Assembly: GCF_900149695.1 (NCBI RefSeq)
Contig: NZ_LT703003.1
Span: forward strand, 2,361,200-2,425,199
Direction: 5' to 3'
Origin: Anderseniella sp. Alg231-50
GTDB taxonomy: Bacteria > Pseudomonadota > Alphaproteobacteria > Rhizobiales > Aestuariivirgaceae
DNA length: 64,000 bases
Position numbers and translations under genes: made by a program. The first letter of the stretch is position 1; the number at the start of each line of letters is the position of its first letter. Below the pieces are notes generated by a model, which made no database searches, was not told the DNA's origin, and saw nothing but the letters and a program-made list of their open reading frames with translations. Positions 8,970 through 17,054 of this stretch are shown here, one piece after another.

Positions 8970-9990
8970 TTTCAAACCCTTCCAGCACATTCACCGTGTT
9001 GATGCCGATTTCCTCCACCGCATAACCGCCTTCCATGCAAAACAGCGTTGGCAGCTTGAGTTTTGCGATGCGCCCGCCATAGTCGGTGAAATCATCGGAC
9101 TTGAGCTTGAAGAAGCTGATCGGATCGCGCTCGAATGTGTCCACCCCGAGAGAGATCACAAGCGCATCCGGCGAGTAGGCCTCTATCCGCTTGATGGCAT
9201 CATCCATTGCACTGCCCCACTCATCATAACCGGTATTTGGCGGCATGGCGTAGTTGGCCGTGAACCCTTCACCCCTGCCGGCACCTTTTTCGTCTTCATA
9301 TCCGAGAAAATGCGGAAACGCATGCTCCGGTGCGCCATGCAGCGACAGGAACAGGACATCGTCGCGGTCATAGAAGATATCCTGGGTCCCGTTGCCGTGG
9401 TGGAAGTCGGGATCAAGGATCGCAACCCGCTTTGCCCCGTCGTTCAGGAACATCTGGGCGGCAATGGCTGCATTGTTCAGGAAACAGTACCCGCCATACA
9501 TATCCCTGGCGGCGTGATGGCCGGGCGGGCGGCACAATGCAAATGCCGACCGTGCGCCGCCTGCAACGACACGTTGCGCTGTTTGCGCTATAGCCGCACT
9601 GGCTTGTGCCGCTTCCCAGGTGCCGGACGTGATCGCGGTTTCGACGGCCAGGGTGTAGTAGCCGACAAGCCCGTCAATGTGCTCCGGTTTGCGAACCTGC
9701 ATACGGCGTGCCGGAAAACAGGTCGCCAGGACTTCACCTTCATAGCCTTCGGCAACCCACCGGTCCCACGCGGTCTCCAGGAATTCGAGGAACCCTTCAT
9801 CATGAATCTGGCGCACCGGTCCCATGTCCAGCGCCGCCGGTTCGGCAAAGTCTTCAAAGCCGCGCACACCCAGCCGGTCCATAATGTGCTGCCAGCGTTC
9901 CGGGCATTCAAACGGCCGGACAAACAGGCCGCCGGACAATTCACCCTTCGGGAAGTGCTTTAAATGGTCATCACTGCGAACAACTTGCAT
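8962..9990 (-). CDS. Histone deacetylase family amidohydrolase (acetylpolyamine amidohydrolase-like)
   Basis: A 342-aa zinc deacetylase of the arginase/HDAC fold. CRPPGHHA carries the catalytic His pair (158/159). DPDFHHGNG supplies zinc ligands D195 and H197, and LGVDTFERDP the distal Asp. YGGYCFLNNAA is also typical. Bacterial relatives deacetylate acetylpolyamines, acetoin-linked targets or other N-acetylated amines; which applies here is not visible. It is the first gene of a minus-strand run with the unrecognised 573-aa protein, the DUF3726 protein and uup. It is divergent from chaN, with 128 bp between. Confidence 0.85.
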   Translation of the reverse strand: MQVVRSDDHLKHFPKGELSGGLFVRPFECPERWQHIMDRLGVRGFEDFAEPAALDMGPVRQIHDEGFLEFLETAWDRWVAEGYEGEVLATCFPARRMQVRKPEHIDGLVGYYTLAVETAITSGTWEAAQASAAIAQTAQRVVAGGARSAFALCRPPGHHAARDMYGGYCFLNNAAIAAQMFLNDGAKRVAILDPDFHHGNGTQDIFYDRDDVLFLSLHGAPEHAFPHFLGYEDEKGAGRGEGFTANYAMPPNTGYDEWGSAMDDAIKRIEAYSPDALVISLGVDTFERDPISFFKLKSDDFTDYGGRIAKLKLPTLFCMEGGYAVEEIGINTVNVLEGFENG

Positions 9991-10118
9991 AGGATATCAC
10001 TCTTCGACAATCCAGGGTGGTTTCCCCAACGTTCAGAATTCCGGGGCAAGCCTGTCATCTGTTGCCCATCTTTTCAATCTAGTTAGGAGGTGGCAGGCAA
10101 TTTTTCTGGAGATGTAAA

Positions 10119-11066
10119 ATGCATATCAAACGGGTTTGTATGACAGCGCTTCTAGGCGTGCTGATATCAACATCCGGTGCACTGGCCGACACAGTCTGGC
10201 AATCGCCGCACTTTCGTGACCACCAGCTTGTCGGAAAAATTTATGCAAGCCCGACCAGGCAACAACTCACGCTGAACGATGTCAAACAGCGTGCCGCCAG
10301 GGCGCGGTTTGTATTGCTGGGTGAAATCCACACAAACCCGGATCATCACCGGCTACAGGCGGAAATCCTGCAGCACATGGTCGATCAGGACCGCCGCCCG
10401 GCCGTCGTAATTGAAATGATTTCCCGCGCGCAGCAACCGGTACTGGATTTCTTCGCCGCCAATCCGACCGACAATGCAGATGACATCGCGGCCCGGCTCG
10501 AGTGGAGCAAGTCCGGATGGCCTGATTTTGCCATGTACAAGCCCATATTCGAGATTGCGCTGAAAAACCGGCTGACCCTTCGCGCCGGCAATCTTGAAAA
10601 AAGCACCATCCGCCGCCTGGGCGGCCGGGTAGGTTCGAAACTGACCGGTGAGGAACGGGCTCAGCTCGGATTGAACAGAGCTCTTGACGAAGAAACAGGC
10701 AAATCACTGCTCAAGGAGATCGCTCGGAGCCATTGCAACATGATGCCGGAGACCGTTCTACCGCTGATGGTGGACATTCAGCGCGCCCGCGATCATGTCA
10801 TGGCCAGCGCCCTGATGGATGCGACCAACAAGGACGGTGCCGTGCTGATCGCCGGCGCCGGACACACCCGGCTGGACTGGGGTGTCGGTTCCCTTCTCGA
10901 GGCTGATGAGCCGGGCAGCTTACTGAGCCTGGCTTTCAGGGAAGTCTTCGAAGGCGCCACTGAAGCCGACTTTGGCAAGCCCGCCCACCATGTCGCTGTT
11001 GTGACCCCCCGCTCCGAGATCAAGGACCATTGTGCCGTGTTCAGGAAAAACAAGAAGAAGACTTAG
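10119..11066 (+). CDS. ChaN family protein (haem-uptake/Tiki-like superfamily)
   Basis: A 315-aa exported protein. The N-terminus (MHIKRVCMTALLGVLISTSG then ALA) is a signal peptide. The mature part has LLGEIHTNPDHH, the hallmark of the ChaN/DUF399 fold, and a C-terminal LIAGAGHTR motif. Relatives bind haem or act as metal-dependent peptidase-like domains, and some are iron-regulated lipoproteins. A typical lipobox cysteine is not evident here. GGAG precedes the ATG. It is convergent with the PQQ-type dehydrogenase gene, which ends 6 bp away. The ligand is unknown. Confidence 0.75.
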   Translation: MHIKRVCMTALLGVLISTSGALADTVWQSPHFRDHQLVGKIYASPTRQQLTLNDVKQRAARARFVLLGEIHTNPDHHRLQAEILQHMVDQDRRPAVVIEMISRAQQPVLDFFAANPTDNADDIAARLEWSKSGWPDFAMYKPIFEIALKNRLTLRAGNLEKSTIRRLGGRVGSKLTGEERAQLGLNRALDEETGKSLLKEIARSHCNMMPETVLPLMVDIQRARDHVMASALMDATNKDGAVLIAGAGHTRLDWGVGSLLEADEPGSLLSLAFREVFEGATEADFGKPAHHVAVVTPRSEIKDHCAVFRKNKKKT

Positions 11067-11072
11067 AACCGT

Positions 11073-12188
11073 TCACTCCGACATCTTCAATCTCAGCACC
11101 TTGCCGTTTCCGCTGTCCGTCAACAGGTAGATCAACCCGTCCGGGCCCTGGACCACATCCCGGATGCGTTCTCCCAGGTCCTGCAGGATTCGCTCTTCTG
11201 AAACCGGCTTGCCGTCAGCGAACACCAGCCGTGACACCGCGCCTCCAGCCAGGGCGCCGACGAAGTAATTGCCCTTCCACTTGGGAAACGCCTCGCCTGA
11301 GTAGATCATTAGGCCCGATGGTGCGATGGACGGATCCCAGTAATGCACGGGCTGTTCCATGCCGTCCTTGTGGGTCCCCTCGCCGATCTTGGCACCCGAA
11401 TAGTCAATCCCGTAGGTGATAACCGGCCAGCCATAATTCTTGCCGGCTTGCGGATTGTTCACCTCGTCCCCGCCACGCGCACCATGCTCAGCCGTCCACA
11501 ATTCGCCTGTTGCCGGGTGCAGGGCTGCACCTTGAATATTGCGGTGGCCGATTGACCATATCCGTTTGTCCCAGCCTTCTGGCTGCGGATTGCCGGGAGC
11601 CGGCTTGCCGTCAGTGTCGATCCGGACAACCTTGCCAATACCGGTCGAGGGATCCTGGGCCGAGTCGGATGCATTACCGCGATCACCGGTGGTCACGAAC
11701 AACATGCCATCCCGGTCAAACACCAGGCGGCAGCCGAAATGCCGGCCGGTCGAGCCCGCCGGGCTCTGTTGGAAAATCCGCGTGACGTTGTCCAGCTGGT
11801 TGGCCGTCAGGTCGAGCTGTGCCCTGGAAACCACCGTCCCCCTGCCCCCGTCATAAGAGGCGGCATGGCAATAAAAAAGCGTGCCGGAGCTTGCAAAATC
11901 AGGCGCCAGCGCAATCCCGTGCAGTCCACCTTGGCCACCGGCCGAGACGCCTTCCAGACCATTCACCACCGTCGGTTTGCCGCCACCGGCAGGAACTATA
12001 CTGAGACGCCCGGGGCGTTCCCCGATCAGCATTCGCCCGTCCGGAAGGAACGCCAGCGACCAGGGCGCATCCAGCCCGTCGGCCAGTGTCTCCACTTGCA
12101 GTTTGTAGTCCTGCACCTGGTGCACTTCGGCATAGGCGGGAAGCGCGCATGCCCCCAGCAGGCTCAAGGCAATCGCAAAGCTCTTCAT
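11073..12188 (-). CDS. PQQ-dependent sugar dehydrogenase (aldose dehydrogenase family)
   Basis: A 371-aa periplasmic protein with a signal peptide (MKSFAIALSLLGACALPAYA). It is a six-bladed propeller of the soluble glucose/aldose dehydrogenase family: LDAPWSLAFLPDGRMLIGER, TGDRGN, GHRNIQGAALHP, ELWTAEHGARGGDEVN and KNYGWPVITYG are all characteristic PQQ- and calcium-site segments. It would oxidise aldoses in the periplasm. The frame opens with a TTG at 12194, but ATG 12188 has AAGGAG at 7 nt and is chosen. The upstream di-haem gene ends 2 bp away, so a haem protein may accept the electrons. Confidence 0.87.
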   Translation of the reverse strand: MKSFAIALSLLGACALPAYAEVHQVQDYKLQVETLADGLDAPWSLAFLPDGRMLIGERPGRLSIVPAGGGKPTVVNGLEGVSAGGQGGLHGIALAPDFASSGTLFYCHAASYDGGRGTVVSRAQLDLTANQLDNVTRIFQQSPAGSTGRHFGCRLVFDRDGMLFVTTGDRGNASDSAQDPSTGIGKVVRIDTDGKPAPGNPQPEGWDKRIWSIGHRNIQGAALHPATGELWTAEHGARGGDEVNNPQAGKNYGWPVITYGIDYSGAKIGEGTHKDGMEQPVHYWDPSIAPSGLMIYSGEAFPKWKGNYFVGALAGGAVSRLVFADGKPVSEERILQDLGERIRDVVQGPDGLIYLLTDSGNGKVLRLKMSE

Positions 12189-12190
12189 AG

Positions 12191-13408
12191 TCAATCTCCT
12201 TGGGGCGGTACCGGCATGGATGACATCAGTGTCAGAACAAAAGATGTCAGTTTCAGTTTTTCCGACGCAGACAGGGCAATATATGCATCGCGGGACGTCT
12301 TCGCCTCTCCACCATGCCAGCGGATGGCTTCATCAATATTTGCGGCGCGGCCGTCGTGCAGATAGCGATGATCCGGCAACTTCCCCCTGAACCCGACCAG
12401 CGGTGTCGTGCGCCATTCTGTCGGCGAGGCCGATCCCTCACCGCCATAGGACGTCAGCCCTTCACCCATATTGTGCAGCAGCAGGTTCGAATACAGCGCA
12501 ACCGAGCCGCCATCTTCCGTCTTCATGTAAGGAGTATGGCAGGCACTGCATTTCGCATCCGCAAAGCTTTGCGGCGGCTCCGGCACTTTCGGCGGCACTG
12601 CCAGCGAACGGACATGATCGGCCAGCCCCGCTATCTTGTTGCCGTCAAAGTCGACAGCCAGGTCCGGCGACTGGCTGCCGGAGGCCTCCAGGCAGTCGTG
12701 CTGGCGCGTTGTGCACTCGCCTTGCGGCGCCGGATGAGCCGGTGATGTGAGCCCCATGTCGAACCAGAGTGCGTTGGCAACCTGATCCTCGACCCTGGCG
12801 GCTGTCGCCTTCCAGTTGAAACGGCCGATCTTCGGCTTTTTGCCGGGCACCTGCAGCAGGTGTATCCGGCCGGAAATGCCATCCTTGTTCTTGTCCTGCG
12901 AGTCTGCTCCGGCAACGATGGCAGCCGCGGACACCTGTGCGACCAGTGCGGTTGAATCAAGTGCGGGTGCCGCGCGCAGTGACATGGTGATGCCCGCGGT
13001 GCGCCCCGGCCCGCTGGTAAAGCGAACCGACGCCAGGAACCTGGTCAACCCGTCGGCCACCCGCAAGGCGCTCATGTCCGCGACACCTTCCGGCTCCACG
13101 CCATCGACCGCCTTGTTCTGCAGCTGGACGCCGTAGTGCGGGTCACCCTTGCCGTCGACGAAAGTGTGACGCAGTAAAACGCCTGCGCCGGCAACTTCGC
13201 CGTCTCGTCTGACACGGATACGTGCCCCTCCACCGAACCAGTGGCAGGCATGGCATGAGGCCTCATTGAAGATCGGGCCCAAACCATCGGACGCGGTTTC
13301 AGCACTGGTCCAGTTTTGCCGGAACATCTGTGCACCGGTCAAATCCTGCGCCTCGGCAGCAGACCCGAAGCCCACCGCCGCGAATATGGCAACAACAATT
13401 ATTTTCAT
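12191..13408 (-). CDS. Di-haem oxidoreductase family protein (DUF1111)
   Basis: A 405-aa exported protein with a signal peptide ending at SAAEAQ. It has two haem-c motifs, CHACH in the N-terminal third and CSACH in the C-terminal third, with WRTTPLVGFRG and YLHDGRA typical of the DUF1111 thiol-oxidoreductase/di-haem family. The motif LLQVPGKKPKIGRFNWKA is also family-typical. ATG 13408 is preferred over the frame opening 31 codons upstream because the signal peptide begins there. It lies between uxaA (17 bp upstream) and the PQQ-type dehydrogenase (2 bp downstream). A periplasmic redox partnership with the dehydrogenase is likely but inferred. Confidence 0.83.
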   Translation of the reverse strand: MKIIVVAIFAAVGFGSAAEAQDLTGAQMFRQNWTSAETASDGLGPIFNEASCHACHWFGGGARIRVRRDGEVAGAGVLLRHTFVDGKGDPHYGVQLQNKAVDGVEPEGVADMSALRVADGLTRFLASVRFTSGPGRTAGITMSLRAAPALDSTALVAQVSAAAIVAGADSQDKNKDGISGRIHLLQVPGKKPKIGRFNWKATAARVEDQVANALWFDMGLTSPAHPAPQGECTTRQHDCLEASGSQSPDLAVDFDGNKIAGLADHVRSLAVPPKVPEPPQSFADAKCSACHTPYMKTEDGGSVALYSNLLLHNMGEGLTSYGGEGSASPTEWRTTPLVGFRGKLPDHRYLHDGRAANIDEAIRWHGGEAKTSRDAYIALSASEKLKLTSFVLTLMSSMPVPPQGD

Positions 13409-13424
13409 GCGGACTATATACGCT

Positions 13425-14942
13425 TCACATTGTGGCGCCGATTTGCCAGGGCACGAACTCGTGATCACCGAGGCCCTGATTTTCCGACAATGACCCCTCA
13501 CCCGACGCGATACGCAGCCACGCCTGGAAAATCTCCTCGCCCACCTGTTCTACGCTTGCCTCGCCCGACAGAATACGGCCGGCATTGATATCCATGTCTT
13601 CAGGCATGCGCGCGGCAAGCTCGGAATTGGTGGCAATCTTGAGCGTTGGCGCCGGTTTCGACCCGAACGCCGAACCACGCCCGGTGGTAAAGGTAACCAG
13701 GTTGCAGCCCGACGCAATTTGTCCGGTCACGGACACCGGATCATAGCCGGGACTGTCCATGAAGGTGAAACCGCGCGCCGTGACCGGTTCGGCATATTTG
13801 AAGACACCGTTGAGAGGTGATGTGCCGCCCTTGGCCGCGGCGCCCAGCGATTTCTCAAGAATCGTGGTGAGCCCGCCTTTCTTGTTGCCCGGTGACGGAT
13901 TGTTGTCGAGCGAGCCGTTATTGCGGTCCACATAGTCCTGCCACCAGCTGATCCGTTCAAGCAGTTTGCGGCCGATCTCCGGCGTGGCCGCCCTGCGGGT
14001 AAGCAGGTGTTCCGCGCCGTAAATCTCCGGTGTCTCGGCCAACACGCCCGTGCCACCCTGCGCAACGAGCAAGTCGCATGCATGTCCAAGGGCAGGATTG
14101 GCCGTGATACCGGACCATGCGTCCGATCCGCCACATTGAAGCGCCACCATCAGTTCCGACGCCGGGCACGTCTCGCGAACCGATTTGTCAGCCGCCGGCA
14201 GCATGTCCCTGACCTTGGATATACCGGTTTCGACAGTGCGGCGCAGGCCGGCAACATCCTGGATGTTCATGGTCTGGAAACGCGGGCCGCGTTCAAGGCC
14301 ATAGGCTTCCAGCAACCAGTCGATCTGGTTCATTTCACAGCCCAGTCCGACCATCAGCACACCGGCATGGTTGGGGTGGCGCGCATAGCCCCACATGACC
14401 CGTTGCAGGGCGTCGAAGCCATCTCCGGAGTCAGCCATGCCGCACCCTGTACCGTGTACAAATGCGACTACCCCGTCCACGTTCGGGTAATCGGCAAGTT
14501 CGGCGGGCGTAAAATGGTCGGCAATCAGGCGCGCCGCCGTAGCCGAACAGTTCACCGAGGTGATGATGGCAATATAGTTGCGTGTCCCGGTTTTCCCGCT
14601 CTCGCGGCGAAACCCTTCAAATGTCGCACGCCTTGCATCGTCTACCTTTGAAACCGGCCGGACCGCCGTCGAAAACTCATAAGCGTGCGATGTGCTTTCA
14701 AAGTTCACATTATGCGTGTGCACATGCGCACCTGCAGCAATGTCTGTTGAAGCAGTTCCGATGAACTGGCCGTACTTGGTTACAGGCTCACCGGCCGCGA
14801 TGGCGCAAAGAGCCATCTTGTGGCCGCGCCCGACGCGCTCTGAAGCGGTTGCGCCAAGAAAATATTCGCCAGTCTCGAGCGCCCTGACGGCTGTTGCCAC
14901 ATTGTCCATTTCATCAAGCCGTATTGCGGCAGGTGCCGTCAT
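13425..14942 (-). CDS. UxaA family hydrolase (altronate dehydratase-type)
   Basis: A 505-aa protein with an N-terminal SAF-like domain (GEYFLGATASERVGRGHKMALCAIAAGEPVTKYG) followed by the D-galactarate/altronate dehydratase domain (NYIAIITSVNCSATAAR, GTGCGM, QCGGSDAWSGITANPALG). Family enzymes dehydrate sugar acids such as altronate to 2-keto-3-deoxy acids using Fe2+ or Mn2+. GGAG precedes the ATG. The window also holds KdgK- and Eda-type genes at 55-60 kb that would process such a product, but they are 40 kb away. Several UxaA-family members act on other hydroxy acids, so altronate is a family-level guess. Confidence 0.82.
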   Translation of the reverse strand: MTAPAAIRLDEMDNVATAVRALETGEYFLGATASERVGRGHKMALCAIAAGEPVTKYGQFIGTASTDIAAGAHVHTHNVNFESTSHAYEFSTAVRPVSKVDDARRATFEGFRRESGKTGTRNYIAIITSVNCSATAARLIADHFTPAELADYPNVDGVVAFVHGTGCGMADSGDGFDALQRVMWGYARHPNHAGVLMVGLGCEMNQIDWLLEAYGLERGPRFQTMNIQDVAGLRRTVETGISKVRDMLPAADKSVRETCPASELMVALQCGGSDAWSGITANPALGHACDLLVAQGGTGVLAETPEIYGAEHLLTRRAATPEIGRKLLERISWWQDYVDRNNGSLDNNPSPGNKKGGLTTILEKSLGAAAKGGTSPLNGVFKYAEPVTARGFTFMDSPGYDPVSVTGQIASGCNLVTFTTGRGSAFGSKPAPTLKIATNSELAARMPEDMDINAGRILSGEASVEQVGEEIFQAWLRIASGEGSLSENQGLGDHEFVPWQIGATM

Positions 14943-15022
14943 GTCATTCGCTCCGGAATATGGGATTGCCTTGCCGGCAGATGATCAGCCAACACCGGCG
15001 ACATTACAAGGGAGAGCCAGAT

Positions 15023-15871
15023 CTAACCGGCAAGAATTTGCTGGCGAACCATCGAGACCAGGCTGTCGTGTGTCACGTCGGGTGCAAGGCCGGACGTATT
15101 CAGGCTGTAGTGGGAGCGCGCATAATCTGCATTACGCTCGTCGAGCAGTTTGCGCAGTTGCTGCATCGCTGCCGGATTGCCTTCCATGGGACGCAGGTCG
15201 CCCTGCGCCCGGACCCGGTTCATGTGCTCTTCGGCGCTGGCCTTGAGCCAGACCGTGTGGAAATCACGCAGCAGGCAGTTGTACGCATCGCCGTCACCGA
15301 CAATGCCGCCGGCAACCGCCAACACCACGCTGTTGTGACGCGCCGCAATGGTTTCAAGTGCATCGGCCTCCAGCCTGCGATAGCCGTTCTGCCCGTACAG
15401 ATTGAAGATTTCGGGCACCGGCAGGCCGCTCTGGCGTTCGATTTCATCGTTCAGTTCCACAAACGGCATATCCAGCGCACGTGCCAGGCTGAACCCGAGC
15501 GTGGACTTGCCGGCACCGCGCAAGCCTACCAGCGCGATGCGCTGCCGACGTCCCGAATGGCCTTCCGGCAGCGAGCGGGTTTCGGATACAAGCTCTTCCA
15601 GGGACACACCAAGCGACATCGCGATGTCACGCAGCAGGATGATGGAGATATTGCCTGAGCCCGTTTCAAGCTGGGCAAGGTAGCGTTCTGACACTCCTGA
15701 TATGCCCGACAAGACCCGCCGCGACAGGCCGCGCGCCTTGCGTTCTGCACGCACCCGGTCTCCGAGCCCGATCAGGAAGGCTTCGGAATCGCGCCTGCCC
15801 TCCGGTTGCGTACGCGGCGTATGATTGCACTGCGCCAGTGTGGCCGGGTCAAATCCTTCAGTAGGTTTCAA
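15023..15871 (-). CDS. boxR: BoxR/BzdR-type regulator: HTH domain fused to shikimate kinase-like domain
   Basis: A 282-aa two-domain regulator. Residues about 34-95 form a Cro/C1-type helix-turn-helix (LSRRVLSGISGVSERYLAQLE). Residues 110-282 form a shikimate kinase-like domain with Walker A GLRGAGKS at 116-123. This fusion is the signature of BzdR/BoxR repressors, which sense benzoyl-CoA and control benzoate genes. The start is a TTG, supported by GGGAGG six nt upstream and by a 14-nt overlap with boxA. As last gene of the box operon it probably autoregulates through TGCA-containing sites upstream of boxC. Confidence 0.9.
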   Translation of the reverse strand: MKPTEGFDPATLAQCNHTPRTQPEGRRDSEAFLIGLGDRVRAERKARGLSRRVLSGISGVSERYLAQLETGSGNISIILLRDIAMSLGVSLEELVSETRSLPEGHSGRRQRIALVGLRGAGKSTLGFSLARALDMPFVELNDEIERQSGLPVPEIFNLYGQNGYRRLEADALETIAARHNSVVLAVAGGIVGDGDAYNCLLRDFHTVWLKASAEEHMNRVRAQGDLRPMEGNPAAMQQLRKLLDERNADYARSHYSLNTSGLAPDVTHDSLVSMVRQQILAG

Positions 15872-17054
15872 CGTGATACCTCCCGCTGGTCCTCATGTCC
15901 GGTTTGAGGGACGCCCAGTCCAGCCCGCCATTGCGGCAGATATCGGCCAGGGCTTCGTCGACACCGGTTTCCATGCCCTTCAACCCGCAAATGTAGATAT
16001 GGGTTTCATCGCTCTGCAGCAGGTCCAGCAATTCGTTTGCCCGCACCCGCATCCGGTCCTGTACATACTCCTTGGTTTCACCTTCCACCCGCGAATAACA
16101 GAACTCCGTGTGCAACAGGCTTTTCGGCACCTTTTTCAAAGGTCCGAAATAGGGAAGTTCCTCCGGCCGGCGTGCCCCGAAATACAATTGCAGCTTGTTC
16201 TGCAACTCCGGCATTGTCCGGCGGCGGCGTTCGGTAAACCCCCGGAACGGGGCCGAGCCGGTGCCGGTGCAAATCATGATCAGATTGGCCTGCGGATCAT
16301 TGGGCAGCAGGAAGGTCGCGCCAAACGGTCCGGTAATATCGATCTCGGCGCCCTTTTCCAGATCGCACAGATAGTTGGAGGCGACACCCCTGTCCTCACG
16401 CTTGACGGTCAGCGCAATATTGTTGGTGTTGGGCTTTTCACCGTCACGCGCGCTGGCAACGGAATACAGGCGCGGCTCGTGCGGACGGCCATCTGCATCT
16501 TCGCCCGGCACGACCACCCCTATGCTTTGGCCTTCGAGAACCGGAAACACCTGTTCGCCCAGGTTCAGGATGATGTGGCGCACATCGTTTTCGGCATCTG
16601 CGTCGGTCAGCCTGAAATTGCCCTGCACCACCGCTTTGGCAGGCTTGGCCCGGTTGAACAGGTTGATCGAGGGCTTTGAAGCCGACGCAGGTGCCACCGG
16701 CTTGCCGCCGGTGCCTTCGTGAGCCTTTGCCAGCAGCGCCTCGATTTCATCTTCAAGCGCTTCAAGCGAACCGCCGCCGTCGCTGGGCTCTTCCAGCCCT
16801 TCTTCCTGTTCCGGCAGCTCCAGCATCTCAAACTGCTGTTCCAGGGTGTATGGCTCCGCCACCACCCGCCAGTTGTCGATCGATCCCGTCGGGCACGGGC
16901 TGATGCAGTCCATGCAGAAATTGCACTTGCTCACATCCACCACGACATTGTTGTCGTCATGGGTGATGGCATCGATCGGGCAATGCTCTTCACATGTGTA
17001 GCACCGGATACAGATTTCCGGATCGATCAGGTGTTGTTTGACAAGCGCGGTCAT
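15858..17054 (-). CDS. boxA: Benzoyl-CoA 2,3-epoxidase reductase subunit BoxA
   Basis: A 398-aa reductase with two N-terminal 4Fe-4S clusters (C15, C18, C21, C25 and C44, C47, C50, C54). A charged linker of about 90 residues follows, then a ferredoxin-NADP reductase module (RLYSVASAR for FAD, CTGTGSAPFRG for NADPH). It passes electrons from NADPH to BoxB. ATG 17054 is chosen because it overlaps the boxB stop as ATGA and starts just before the ferredoxin domain; the open frame extends 36 codons further upstream inside boxB. The order boxC-boxB-boxA-boxR is consistent with one operon. Confidence 0.93.
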   Translation of the reverse strand: MTALVKQHLIDPEICIRCYTCEEHCPIDAITHDDNNVVVDVSKCNFCMDCISPCPTGSIDNWRVVAEPYTLEQQFEMLELPEQEEGLEEPSDGGGSLEALEDEIEALLAKAHEGTGGKPVAPASASKPSINLFNRAKPAKAVVQGNFRLTDADAENDVRHIILNLGEQVFPVLEGQSIGVVVPGEDADGRPHEPRLYSVASARDGEKPNTNNIALTVKREDRGVASNYLCDLEKGAEIDITGPFGATFLLPNDPQANLIMICTGTGSAPFRGFTERRRRTMPELQNKLQLYFGARRPEELPYFGPLKKVPKSLLHTEFCYSRVEGETKEYVQDRMRVRANELLDLLQSDETHIYICGLKGMETGVDEALADICRNGGLDWASLKPDMRTSGRYHVETY

